DNA from: Ashinkailepas kermadecensis
Taxonomy: Eukaryota; Arthropoda; Thecostraca; Neolepadidae
Direction: 5' to 3'
Length of the DNA: 64,000 nucleotides
Assembly: GCA_034440615.1 (NCBI GenBank)
Contig: JAOTOM010003990.1
Span: forward strand, 140,001 to 204,000
Under the pieces are notes generated by a model. That model searched no databases. It worked only from the letters and a program-made list of their open reading frames with translations, and was not told where the DNA came from. Position 1 is the first letter of the stretch; every line of letters begins with the position of its first letter. Below are positions 46,447-57,531 of the stretch, one piece after another. Made by a program: the position numbers and the translations under genes.

Positions 46447-47372
46447 TGCTCTCTTGAATAATTCGCAGCACACCATCACACTGTTTGACTTTACCCTTGA
46501 CCAGTTTGTGTCCATCGATGTCTGCCATTAATCTGTAAGCTATTCGAGTGTCACTGCGCCGAATTTGGGATCAACTCCGATACTCTTACGCTTTTTCCTC
46601 GATGAATTATTCGGTCCTCTAGTTTCGAAGCTAATCACTTATACTCCCACTCATTACATGCTACTACTCTTACCAGTGCGAGGACTGATATTACCCCTCG
46701 GTACTAGTCCTAGCCCCATGCCTATCCTTTGCATAGTCTTCGCTTCGCAGAATAGCTGCTCTATGATTTCAAATCCGCTCGCTGCTCATAGAAAACCAAT
46801 GATTATAACTGCCATTTGGTTTGTTCTCTTCATTGGCTCTTCCATAAACATCAATCCGCTGAAGATATTTTGGGCTATGCCTAACATGCTGTCGCCCTCC
46901 AATAAAAGCTGATCACTTGAACCCTTTCGTACATTTCCAATGGCGTGAGACACAGAAAAGGCGGTGCATTTATTACTTCTATGCGGCAATATCTAGGTTG
47001 AACAAAACGACCTTGGAGACCCTCCGGAAACGTCTCCAACTTGCAGAGCCCTTTGCACTACCCCAACCCGTCTTACACCAGAAAAGACACATCTTTAGAC
47101 ACTTTTGCAAACACGTTCGTCTCCATCACATATTCCGGAATGGCCAAAGCCGTGTTGGGGAAGCGCGTGGGGACGGGTTGCGCGAACACCGAGAACTTAA
47201 CGCCTCACGGAAGTAGCCGAAATACTGCGTTGATTGGATGAATTTCAGCACTTCCTCGCCCTCCTCGACGAACATGTTTTCATCGATGCAGGGAGCTGAC
47301 TTCACAAGGTACGACCCCTGCATGACCTCCAACTCGTGGAAGAAGCACAGCAGGTGTACTATCGTCTCTTCT
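46447..47372 (-). pseudogene. Possible endogenous orthomyxovirus-like nucleoprotein remnant
   Basis: The minus strand shows a chain of open pieces with coding-like composition in shifting frames. Near 46530-46550 is a short RIAY..M word followed by basic and ES..GN words spaced as in orthomyxovirus nucleoproteins. Upstream pieces at about 46600-46990, and less surely 47126-47372, continue in the expected direction. The copy carries several in-frame stops (for example at 46786) and at least three frameshifts, has no start or promoter I can place, and cannot make a protein. Such fossils are known in tick genomes. Resemblance was judged by eye from one short region, so a chance match or an unrelated decayed gene remains possible. 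Confidence 0.35.
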
Positions 47373-48000
47373 GCAATATAAATTCCAAACATATAAACAT
47401 ACCAAGAAGAAAACATTCGTCATGTACCTATTGTGCCCTCTGGCAGAGCTGAGGCTCTTGTTGGGGCAGCACTCTGACTTTGGGGTATATTTTCTTTTAA
47501 AGCTTTGTGCAGGCATTAACAACCTGCAAAGGCGCAACGAAGGGGATACGGGGGCCCGCCCCCTCCCCCTTAGCAAAAAAAAGATACTGGACGATACAAG
47601 AAATTGTTGAGATTTTCACCACGTAAAACGAACAAAAAATTCGCAGAGATTCCCGCGCAAAAGCGTTCTCCACTTCATGACATTGTTGGGTCCGGCCCCC
47701 TTAAGAAAATCCTGGCTACGCCACTGGTAATTTGTGGCAGGTATTGGAACCTACAATCCAAACTTTTAGTTCCACTCACATCCGCACATATAATAAAGAA
47801 ATACTGGTGCCATGATCACACCACTGACAGATCAAGGGGAAAATTTATGGCATGAGCTCCCGCCACCTGATGGACATATGGCTCTTATTTGACAGGAAAA
47901 AGGTGCTCTCTAACATATTTGGGTGCACCTCTTCCCACTTTCAACTAAACGAGTTCATCAGCTGATAGCACCCCTCATAATAGAAAATGCTCCCAACTCG
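47373..48000. other. Anonymous stretch with element-end words
   Basis: 47535-47720 has C-runs, 'gggtccggcccccttaag' and 'tggctacgccactgg', words typical of the ends of non-autonomous elements in this window. No gene recognised. Confidence 0.4.
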
Positions 48001-48260
48001 GAGAAATGCTGCTCCCATTACTACATTTTTTGTTTAAATTCCGCCGAACCTAACCAAACCTAATCAAACCGAACCAATCCTAAACGAAATCTAACCAAAC
48101 CGAACCAAATCTTAACGAAACCTAACCCAACCTAACCGAACCTAACCTAACCTAAGCAAACCTAACCAAACCTAGCCAAACCTACCAAATCTAACCAAAC
48201 CTAACCAAACCTAACCTAACCTAACCTAATATGACCTGACCTGACCTAATCCAAGCAGAC
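48001..48260 (+). repeat. CCTAA/CCAAA telomere-like degenerate tract
   Basis: Dense run of 'cctaaccaaa', 'cctaaccgaa' and 'cctaacctaa' words, a degenerate CCTAA array, followed by 'tgacctgacctaatccaagc'. The same closing words follow CCTAA tracts at 48600, 61080, 63080 and 63420, so this is one dispersed family. Confidence 0.7.
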
Positions 48261-48539
48261 CTCATTTAATCTCACCCTGCCCATTCAATTGACCTACCCT
48301 GCCCTTTTGCCGTACCCTCCATACCCTGCTTGTTATGTCCGTATGTAAATATGACCGATACCAGAGATTGGGTGATGATTAAAACACTTCGTCAATATTG
48401 GTATACGGCCTGATACATAAAACATGTTCTACAAATCCTGTGCGTAAGATGGCTCTTTATATATACTCTGTCTGGGAAGAATGGTCATACCATACATATA
48501 TAAGAACGATGTGTGGCTCTATTTTGCTTAATATGGGCA

Positions 48540-48970
48540 TTTGGATACTTTATATAGTCGTTCTTAACCTAACCTACCCTAGCCTAGCATGGCCTTACCA
48601 AAGCAGACCTGATTTGATCTGACCTAACCCTGCCCTTTCCTAACTTCATTTCCATAGACGCAATAACACAGCTGTGCCAATTAAATGGCCAATAGAGATT
48701 TATCGTGACATACGTCACTCTAAATTTTAATCTACGATTTTGAACTAGATGCACACCAACCCCACTGCCATGTTGGTGTGTTCAAAATCGATCCAAGCCA
48801 TTACGCTCTCTATCCGGTTTGAATTGAGTTCACCCAAAATTGGCAAGTCAACACTAACCTAACCTGGCCTAGCCTAGCCTAGCTAAGCCTAGCCTAGCCT
48901 AACCCAACCTAACCTAGCTAAACCTAACCTAACCTAACCCAACCTAACCTAACCTAGCAAGACTTAACAT
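48540..48970 (+). repeat. CCTAA-rich repeat unit with conserved hairpin
   Basis: CCTAA/CCTAG tracts at 48565-48640 and 48855-48965 flank a conserved block with 'cataacacagctgt'-type words and a hairpin (48734-48790). The block matches 62690-62820 closely. Confidence 0.65.
48734..48790. other. Conserved bulged hairpin, copy 1
   Basis: 'cgattttgaa' plus 'cacaccaac' on the left arm pair with 'gttggtgtg' plus 'ttcaaaatcg' on the right arm, leaving an unpaired heptamer on the left arm and an 11-base loop. The same structure, almost base for base, is at 62762-62817. Confidence 0.85.
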
Positions 48971-49790
48971 GACCGAACCCGACATGTAAAAACATGAAAG
49001 AACAACATGAAAGAAACACCATGTAACCATCATAGCAAACTCCACATTGCGATTAGTGCTAAATGACCAGTGTGACTATCGATTTGAGAAAACCTCAAAT
49101 AGGATTGCTTGTAGTATTTAAATTTATCAAAGAGTGCAGTCACCACCAATACTAGAGAATACTTAGAAGAACCGCGAGAATATTATCACCTCTAATTATA
49201 AATGTTTGGCAACTCTACACCTGCCTAGGTTAGCATGTCGTATTCCACATTTATGCAGCATTGCTGGAGCTTTTTTTTCTTCAAGGGTTTGACTTTCAAA
49301 TTTGGGGGGCTGGCTGCCATGTTGCGGGGCTGAGCTGCACGTTGGGTATTGGGTTGGGTACCTATGCATGGGGCATGTGCTATATTTTTTCGCTATGCCC
49401 GACTTAATATGAGCAAAACACTATTTGTAGTAATAATCACTTATTCTATCCTATACGATGGGTCTGTTGAGAATACGCTCATCAAGATTTGTTAGTTCAT
49501 GCAATGTTTTATCCATTGCATTGTTTGTTGATTTCCTACATACGACGTGCACTGGGGTACATGATGTTCCATCTCTCAGCATGACAGGTGTTCTGTCATC
49601 CCAGGCAGCGGCGACGTGGAGCCGGATGGACGGATGGTTGGGTGCACCGAGGATTGCAAGGATAAGAAAGCATTCCGAAGTGCATGCAACCTCCTCACTG
49701 CCCGCCCTAGACGCAGAACGAATTATTTATGAACAATGTACTCAGAAAATGTGCCAAGAGCCGGCAAGTGAAATTTTCAACATACAAGTC
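48971..49790. other. Anonymous stretch
   Basis: No recognised feature. An ORF begins at 49458 (plus) and runs into the CA-rich repeat; its first 110 residues show no known motif and it is probably chance. Confidence 0.4.
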
Positions 49791-49936
49791 TGCGTGCACA
49801 CTCCATCCACACATACACATCCATATGCACGCACACATGCACACATACCCACACGGCACACACACATGCACACACCTGTACATCTAAGCACACACACACA
49901 CACACATGCACACACCTATACATCTAAGCACGCACG

Positions 49937-49968
<32 letters not shown>

Positions 49969-50004
49969 CACGCACGCGCGCACACACACACACACACACA
50001 CGCA

Positions 50005-50036
<32 letters not shown>

Positions 50037-50103
50037 CACGCATGCACACACACACACACAAATACACACACACACACACATACGCATGCACACGCACACA
50101 CAC
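49790..50103. repeat. CA-rich compound microsatellite
   Basis: Runs of (CA)n, (CACG)n and a short (TA)n over about 310 bp. The His/Thr-rich and Cys/Val-rich ORFs on the two strands are by-products. The palindrome 'actagcca..tggctagt' (50102-50125) follows directly and could be a Helitron 3' hairpin, but the match is weak. Confidence 0.9.
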
Positions 50104-50125
50104 TAGCCAAATTCAAGTGGCTAGT

Positions 50126-50720
50126 CTATGGCTAACCATCTCCCTCTGTTGCACCTGCTCTGCAGGTTGTCGCAACAGGCCACTCTAGCCACATATCGTG
50201 GGTAGCGGAGGAGTGGAAGCCGCGTCAGTTCCTCCGCTGTTCCACACAATTTTGGTGTCAACAGCAGGCGACAAATCACATATAAGTGATTGCCAGAACT
50301 GCGCCGACTCCCTCCATATAGGGGGCTAAACACATAAAGTGGGTAGCAGGAGCCGAATACCTAATCAGTTCCCTCTGTTGATCCACCACTGTGTGAACCT
50401 CAACAGGCAGCCAGCCACTCTCCATTGGTAGGCGGAACTGTGGCTAACCATCTCCCTCTGTTGCACCTCTTGTGGGGGGGGGGGCCCCCCCAATTGATGG
50501 CTGTCCTAGGTCGTCGCAACATAGCCACTCTAGCCACATATCGTGGGTAGGTTCTTTGGTGGGTAGCGGAGGTGGAAGCCGCGTCAGTTCCTCCGCTGTT
50601 CCACACAATTTTCGTGTCAACAGCAGGCGACAAATCACAAATAAGTGATTGCCAGAACTGCGCCGACTCCCTCCATATAGGGGCTAACCACATAGGGTGG
50701 ATAGCAGGAGCCGAACATCC
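50126..50720. repeat. Two direct repeats of about 300 bp at the Helitron 3' side
   Basis: 'ggctaaccatctccctctg', 'ccactctagccacatatcg', 'gccgcgtcagttcctccgc' and 'gattgccagaactgcgccg' occur in this order at 50131-50335 and again at 50441-50700. A 9-base G-run with following C-run sits in the second copy (50475). This probably is the duplicated 3' non-coding end of the minus-strand Helitron, as found in tandem or end-bypass Helitrons. Confidence 0.75.
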
Positions 50721-50759
50721 AACCAAAAGCACGCATGCATGGAGCAATATATGCTTCTG

Positions 50760-52924
50760 CTACAGAGACATGCGCAAAAGTCGAGCATCAGCCTGTTTTC
50801 GTCTCCGCAAAGTTTTATTGGATCCAATCTTTGTCAGCCGATCCATGCCAAATGGGAAAAGACGAAGGTCACGCCGAGAGCGCACACGTGACATAGCGAC
50901 AAATGACAAGCCTGCGGAGTTTTCGGATGTTCCGATGTCCACGATAGCCCGATCCAGTGTTAAGCCTTGTGACTTGTGGATCGTAACTGCCCAGGCCAAT
51001 GTCAGGGGCAAATTTGTGCGCGAGAGGGGTCGATTAGCGCTCAGCCACGTTCGCTGTACCGGAACGATGGGCACTGTGTTGGGTCCGGCAAATGCGGGCC
51101 CCCGATACTTTGGGAAGTGGCACACGACAAATAGCGGAAGGGTCGGTGGTCGACAATCTTCGGCGTATACGATATCAACCACTGTACCCACACATCCGTT
51201 CACGAGGCCAGCAGCTACCCATAGGTTCATGGTAAGCATGACTCGTGCGTCTCGTGCAAGAAATACCTCGCTTTTCATTCCACCGGCGTCATCAGTGGAA
51301 GCGTTCGGCGCTAGGGCCAGGTCGGGCTGGTGCTCAGCCTTAATTCGAGCTATGGGGTTGAGAGCGCAGTGCAGTTCAAGCAGCCTTTGCAGATTGTGCG
51401 CAGTGACTTTGGCCACAGTCGGATACAGGTGCACAGCCGCATGTAGGTGTTGACCAGCAGGCATTGTTGGGTCCAAGAAACAGGCAGCCAACAGATCATA
51501 GTCTTGCCGTGTCGTCTCAGCGTCTCGAAGCCTGAGCAATGCATTGCGAAATTCAACATCGCCGTCCTGTCGCACCACATGGTCGAGCACAACAACTGTA
51601 GTAAACATGCGGAAGACACTCTGGCCACACGCAGCCAGTGGAGACGACGTTTTCGGTTGTGCCCACATAGTGGAGTCGCCAACAGGTGGCAACTGACCGA
51701 AGTCTCCGACCAGTATGACACTGCGACCGCCAAGCAGTTGGTCTGAGGTGCCTGGAAACGCCTGCCGCAATCGAGAGTCTATCATGCCCAAAGTGCGCTG
51801 GCCAATCATCGACATTTCGTCGATAATATAGTAATCTGTCCCAACGTGCTCCTCTTGTAAGTTGCGCAAGGACGCGCCACAGAGGGCGCCAAACGACGCT
51901 TTCTGGACGGGCAAATGAAACAAGTGGTGAGCCGTCACACCACAAATACCGAATGCAGCTATTCCAGTGGGAGCCCCACTTTGCAGCGTGTGCCCAGGTG
52001 GGAGCGCAAGGCATGAATCAAGTAGGACTTCCCAGTCCCGGCTGTGCCACAGAACACGGCACGCAATGGTTCAGAAGTGCTGTCGGCAGCGTGTGCAGCC
52101 ACGACATCGAAGGCCACACGCTGTTTTCCCGCTAGCGAATCGGGTGCCACAGACAACACATCGGCCACGGCGGTTCCTGACTGGCGCCGATCAGCAATGA
52201 AGTTGCCGGCGATCGGGACGTCATAATGAGACGATGCTTGGTGCCAATTGTAGTCCTCATACTCTATGAACGTGTTGGCACCATCACTCGTCGCTCCATG
52301 CAGTGTGGGAAACAGCTGCAAGAGAATCATCCAGTCGTCTTCCTGGCGTGCCTCTGGATCTGCTTCATCCGGCAAAACCGGCATGAACTCGTCCACGTAA
52401 TTCGCGACGTCCAGCTCAAGGTCAGCATCGGTCGCGGGCCCCAACTGACAGCGAATCATGTCATTGTACGCCGCCACGGCGTCAGCGTGACCTTCGGTGA
52501 GGTCGGCAATACGCCTGAACGGTTTGTGCAGCACGAGCTGCTGTCGACAAAAACGTTCGTGCTTGTCGGAGTCATTGGGGCAAGCGGAAAGCCGCGGAAC
52601 GACACGAACAACGAGCTCTTTCCGACGAACGGCATCGTACTCTCCACGACGGGAATTCCTCGAGCGATAGTGTTGTTTGAAGTAGTCAGAGAGCGATAGC
52701 ATTTCCCGCTCAATGTCACGAGCAACATAGGCATCCAAGTCGGATTTAGCAGTGCGACGGTCTGGCTCCCTGTCGGTCGTGAGCTCACGCTCAACATCGA
52801 ACCCATCCACTTTCAGTACATGAAACTGTCGACTCGACTTACTAAGAGGTAGCTCCAGTAAGTGGTGACATACTTCTTGTGCACTAATATCACGCTCGCA
52901 TACCGCTTTGATCAGAAGTTTTTG
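50760..52924 (-). pseudogene. Helitron PIF1-like helicase
   Basis: A superfamily 1 DNA helicase that unwinds the element during rolling-circle movement. The first frame (to 51959) holds a linker of about 270 residues and Walker A, GTAGTGKS (52027-52050). A one-base loss near 51960 shifts the frame. The rest (51938-50760) carries IIDEMSMI (Walker B, about 51810-51835), GDFGQLPPV (about 51680-51705), IHKSQGLTLD (about 50955-50985) and AMSRVRSRRDL (about 50870-50905). All key motifs look intact, so only the frameshifts disable it. The stop at 50760 gives the usual PIF1-type end. Confidence 0.88.
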
Positions 52925-55046
52925 CACCAGCAAGCGTGACACCGCTGTCCACCAATGCATTAGACGGGCGGAGAATGACATCCAGCAATGCCAGCAGATC
53001 CTTGGATGGTGGCTCGGATTTTGACATGTACTTGGATAAGTATTCAAGCACCTTCCGACGCACATACACCAGCTGGAAGTCTACATTGGCGCGCCACGTT
53101 TGCAGTAGCGCACGGTTGTGCGAGTTGAGTAGAGGATCGTTGCGCTTTAATTCTACGCTGACCTCGGAATGGTCACACCCTGCCGGGTGTTCAACTGTTA
53201 CCACAGTGGTGTCAGCGAGGGGTTTTGGAAACCCAAATCGGCACTCTGTTTCCGTGCTGCCCGTTTTGTGACGTAAACAGTAGCCGGGTTTGCACTGAGT
53301 GTGTCTCTGGACAGTGTTGAGCAGAGACTCATAATCAGCCTCATAGTCAATCACATCATTGAATCGCACGGCGCTGGGATGTGGCACAGGCCTGACGAAA
53401 GGCTGGCCCGGGACCGGCGGATTCGGATGCCATGCGGTCACCAGTTGATCGATCAGAGTCGTCAGCTGGTCGCGAAACAGTGCAGAACAGTAACCCGATT
53501 CAGGTACGCTGAGGCCTGTCTCTATGTAGCCGATTCCATGACAGTGGACTGATCCCCGATGTTGCCACTCGAAGCGAAGCCAAAAATCGCGAAAGCCCAT
53601 CACGCGGCACATGAAACTTTCAATGAACGTGGCGACCCGCTTCTGAAAATACCATGTGCACAGCATCGGGTTGACACTAACTGACTGACCGCGGCTTTGC
53701 TCGGAACCAAACTGGCCTAAATGACGCTGGAGGTCTGGCCACTGCATGTCCGCGGATGACAGTGTGAAAAAGCAGTGCGGCGTTCCCAGTTGTTCCACCA
53801 TGGCGATTAGGTTCTGGCGCTGACCAGCCCAGAACGAGCGTGAACCTCGTACATTGCCGCCAAACCGAACAACGCGCTGCACAAACCTACGTTTTTCAAC
53901 GTCCGACAGTTTTCGGAGATCCTCCAGAGTGACCTCCGCCTCGTCCGGATGCTGCCGAATGAACATGCGACCGGTTGACAGAGCACGATGTCTAACTGTA
54001 GTGTTGTACGCAAAGTAGCGGAACTGCGGGTGCTGTGCGAACCGCTGATCCTTGTACAGCATGAGATGCTTGAAATAAGCACCTTCCTTGACCCTCTTAG
54101 CACGAGCGTATCTCGGGTGAAAATCGGCAGCTCCCGTCGGAAAAAGCGTTGGGAAGCATCTCGATATATACCCAATCTCGGCGAACTCATTGACAGGGTC
54201 GTTGGACACGGTCGGCCAGCCCACTATTGAAGGCTCGTTGTTGAGCGACGCTTCTACTGCGGCCGTCTCTGTGGGTCGGGGAATATTGAGCGGCACGAAT
54301 GTGCTCGGCAATTCGCAATCATCATCGATATCCAGCTCGTTCTGACCAGCATCTTTGTCTAGTGGTCCTGTTCCGGACACCTGTGGATGCTCGGCCGTTT
54401 GAATTGAGGCCTGCGTCACATGTGCATCCTCCGGCAGGCCGCTGAGATTTTCATTGTTGATGACTATATCCCGGTAATGATAGTTTTCACGCTGCAGGTA
54501 AACCAAAGCAGCATGAACAACGCTTCTGCGCACCCGAAAATCTTTATGGGTGTCGTTCTCCCCTGATTTTCGAATCACCAGAATATCCGTGTCATCTACC
54601 CGACGTGGCAGCGACGTAACAAACCGGGGAACGTCCTGTGGCAGGTTGATTACGTTTCCCTTGTAACCGTACTGGCCTCCCGACGGCAAACGGTACACCG
54701 TCATCATGGGTATTATTTGGGATATCAGCAGCTCTTCAACACGGGACAACCCCTTGAGCACATCGGGCACAGCTCCCGGATCCATATCGTTATCGGCCGA
54801 GAACAGAATTGGATCCCTTTTACAATGACTGCACACCCTGTCGCCACCAGAATGAGGAACACTGAACTGCAGCTCATGACAGACAGTGCAGAACTGGAAA
54901 GCATACGCATCCACCTGCAAGTGGAAGCTTTCGCCCTCCGTCCAAAAATCTGGCCGTAAAAGTTCCGGTGTTGGCGTCCATTGAGCCTCCTGTACACATG
55001 GCGGAGTGGTGTGGCCCCGTTTGCTGGCCCTGAGCACCTGTACTGC
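52925..55046 (-). pseudogene. Helitron Rep region (HUH nuclease)
   Basis: The replication-initiator part that nicks the Helitron end with tyrosines. It opens with a Cys-rich region (words CTVCHEL and CSHCKRD at about 54835-54895, a likely zinc ribbon). The HUH-type word VHCHGIGYIE follows at about 53530-53560 and the tyrosine word LEYLSKYMSK at about 53020-53050, which holds two Tyr three residues apart as in other Helitrons. The frame is open through these motifs. It is lost near 52925 through a one-base change; after that the helicase part continues in another frame. Confidence 0.85.
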
Positions 55047-55941
55047 TTGGGAAGCAGCAGACAGCCGAAATCTCCTCTCCTCGGGCGACTCACACTGCCG
55101 AGCCTGTGAAGTGCGAACGGCATCCGCAATTTTGCGCATTGCCATCCCGTCCGCCGACTCACACTGCCGAGCCTGTGAAGTGCGCACGGTATGGTGGCTC
55201 TGCGCATTTCCGTCTCGTCCGCCGACTCACACTGCCGAGTCTGTGAAGTGCGCACGGTATTGTGGTTTTGCGCATTGCCGTCTCGTCCGCCGACTCACAC
55301 TGCCGAGCCTGTGAAGTGCGCACGGTATTGGTGGCTCTGCGCATTGCCGTCTCGTCCGCCGACTCACACTGCCGAGCCTGTGAAGTGCGCACGGTATTGG
55401 TGGCTCTGCGCATTGCCGTCTCGTCCGCCGACTCACACTGCCGAGTCTGTGAAGTGCGCACGGTATTGGTGGCTCTGCGCATTGCCGTCTTGTCCACCGA
55501 CTCACACTGCCGAGCCTGTGAAGTGCGCACGGTATTGGTGGCTCTGCGCATTGCCGTCTCGTCCGACGACTCACACTGCCGAGCCTGTGAAGTGCGAACG
55601 GCATCCGCAATTTTGCGCATTGCCGTCTCGTCCGACGACTCACACTGCCGAGCCTGTGAAGTGTGAATGGCATCCGCAATTTTGCGCATTGCCGTCTCGT
55701 CCGTCGACTCACACTGCCGAGCCTGTGAAGTGCGAAGGGCATCAGCAGTTTTGCGCATTGCAGTCTCGTCCGCCAACTCACACTGTCGAGCCTGTGAAGT
55801 GCGGACGGCATCCTCAATTTTGCGCATTGCCGTCTCGTCCGCCGAATCACACTGCCGAGCCTGTGAAGTGCGAACGGCATCCGCAATTTTGCGCATTGCC
55901 GTCTCGTCCGCCGACTCACACTGCCGAGCCTGCGAGTTTCG
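55047..55941 (-). CDS. STPR-like array, about 13 repeats of 23 residues
   Basis: About thirteen 69-bp repeats encode 23-residue units of the form RTSQARQCESADETAMRKIA followed by DAV, with variants ending RRATNTV. The last unit changes to SPEERRFRLS. This length and R/E-rich pattern match the 'score and three peptide repeat' (STPR), a DNA-binding repeat known from the silkworm factor FMBP-1 and present in some arthropod transposon proteins. Two units, near 55260 and 55190, are 68 bp, so the frame changes twice within the array. The opposite strand stays open too because the unit is a multiple of three. DNA binding is inferred, not shown. Confidence 0.75.
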
Positions 55942-56673
55942 TGCGGCGTTGGAAGCCAAGCGATGTTGACGTTCATCACAAGTCTCCTCGCTGCGCATAT
56001 TGTATACAATTTCAGTTTTCGTGCATCTCCTTTTGCGACAGGGAGGTTCGAAACAAATCACGTTTTGGGTGCACGTGCTTTCAATGTCGCTTATCGGATA
56101 CATGGACTGAAAGTGAGTCTCGGGAACATATCCAAGGAGAATATGATGATTGGTTGCGACCACGCCACTAGACACCACAGTGTAAGGGCGATCAGCTGTG
56201 TTGTCAGGCGATATTAACCAGATATCGATGCCGAGAAACATGGCTGTCAGCTGGATTGCTTCATTTTGAGCCCATGTCGACGCAGTTCGCTGCGCAGTCA
56301 AAAAACAATCCCATTCCTCAGGGCCTCCTTTTGCAGCAATGTAAGGATCCAGAAGCCTCCTATCAACCCGCCTGGCAAAGTCGACAACAGCTTTACGGAG
56401 CGCCAAGTGATCAGTTAGGGCGCCCGACGGCGCCAGATCCAGACACAAGTCGCGGCTTACCTCAGGTGCACCCAACTGGTCTACCACAGCTCGGTAAAAA
56501 CAGTTACCGTCGCCAATGGTCGGCTCACGGTATGCCAGCTGCTGTCCGATGGCGTTGGCCGTAGTCACCAGCAGATCTGCATATCCCACCTCACCGGAAG
56601 TTCCTATCTCTGAAGCAAGACCAATACATCTAAGAACACCCGGACCCAGCCTGGCATTGACAGACGTTCTTAA
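55942..56673 (-). CDS. Helitron-encoded OTU-like cysteine protease domain (partial)
   Basis: An ovarian-tumour-type domain, a fold of ubiquitin-cleaving proteases often carried by Helitrons. Its role there is unproved; shielding the transposase from breakdown has been suggested. The nucleophile word GDGNCFYRAV lies at about 56480-56515 (Cys codon 56500-56502) and a C-terminal ETHF word places the likely catalytic His at 56113-56115. Between them a WAQNEAIQLTAMFL helix fits the family. The long frame starts at 56709, but its first residues lie inside the neighbouring TTAA element, so the true start was lost or moved. The frame leads straight into the repeat array. Confidence 0.8.
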
Positions 56674-57527
56674 CACTCGCACGTCCGGCGGTCCGCGCCA
56701 ACTTCGCATGTCCGGGGGGGCAGATGTATGCCCCCACCCCTAAGATCTCGAGAACAATGCTCGGTAGTGACAAACGGAAAACGGCTTTGGATAGCTGGTG
56801 ACAAGCTCTATCGCAAGTATTTCGGTCATGTTCTCGCTCAGTTCAATATTTAGGTCACTGGGTCATCATATGGCAAATTCGATCAGATCGGGAGGGACCC
56901 TCAGATATTGGCACATATCTCAGGACCTGTAACAGATAGAAACAAACTGCAAATGCTATTCGACAGCCCTTGAAATGTGCTATCGATATACGCTGATAGC
57001 ACATTTCAAATGTGCTAGTGATTTCAGGTGACCTCAGCTGACCTTGGTGGGGCCACTGAGCAAAAATGTCAGCGATAGCATTGCGAATAGCTTCCAACTA
57101 CACGCCATAGCGGTTGGAGGTCATTCCGAGAGCAAATATGTAGCCAGGAAACATTTGTATATTTTTCCATAGGCCTGTAATGGGTAAGCCATGGCCACGA
57201 CCTGACCTCAGGTCAACGCTACGAAAAAACCGTGATATACATATTATAGACCCTGATAAGATCATGACGTGATATAAGTTTGAAATTAATCGCCCAATTA
57301 TTGTGGGAGTGATGCCACCTAGAACTCGGAGGGACGTTAGGTCACTTCGCCTGACCTGGTGACCTGACTTGAGATGACCCAGGGTCAGACCTTTCTGAGG
57401 ATATGCGGAAAAGACCACTGAGCAGCCATGCGAGGTTTGGCCTTGCTAACCCGATTAGTATGGCGGTAAAGTAGGAAAAACCGCAGGGGGGGGGGCAGAT
57501 ATCTGCCCCCCCCCGGACGTGCGCGGG
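56674..57527 (-). mobile_element. TTAA-flanked TIR element, family B copy 1
   Basis: 854 bp bounded by TTAA on both sides (56670-56673; 57528-57531). The left end has a doubled terminus: outer 'cactcgcacgtccgg' then inner 'cgcatgtccgggggggcag'. The right end is single: 'ccggacgtgcgcggg'. A palindrome 'ggcagatatctgcc' sits inside the right end. Interior is rich in TGACCT/AGGTCA words and has no transposase. It matches 59619-60629 in reverse complement. TTAA duplications are typical of piggyBac. Confidence 0.85.
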
Positions 57528-57531
57528 TTAA

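Larger units (their letters stand above)
50760..56673 (-). mobile_element. Helitron, autonomous type, broken
   Basis: Reading the minus strand: OTU-like domain, 23-residue repeat array, Rep (HUH) region and PIF1-like helicase, the coding set of animal Helitrons that move by rolling-circle replication. Four single-base frameshifts (about 55260, 55190, 52925 and 51960) break the long frame; otherwise the frame shows few stops, which suggests a fairly recent copy. Its 5' side is cut at TTAA by family B copy 1 (56674). The usual TC start and CTRR end could not be fixed. Confidence 0.85.

Noticed and set aside
49458..50135. 225-codon ORF with a His/Thr-rich second half
   Set aside because: The second half is the CA microsatellite; the first half has no motif or intron signals that I can support.
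55191..56171. 326-codon plus-strand ORF opposite the OTU/STPR gene
   Set aside because: It is the antisense of the 69-bp repeats, kept open because the unit is a multiple of three. The minus strand carries the OTU and repeat motifs.
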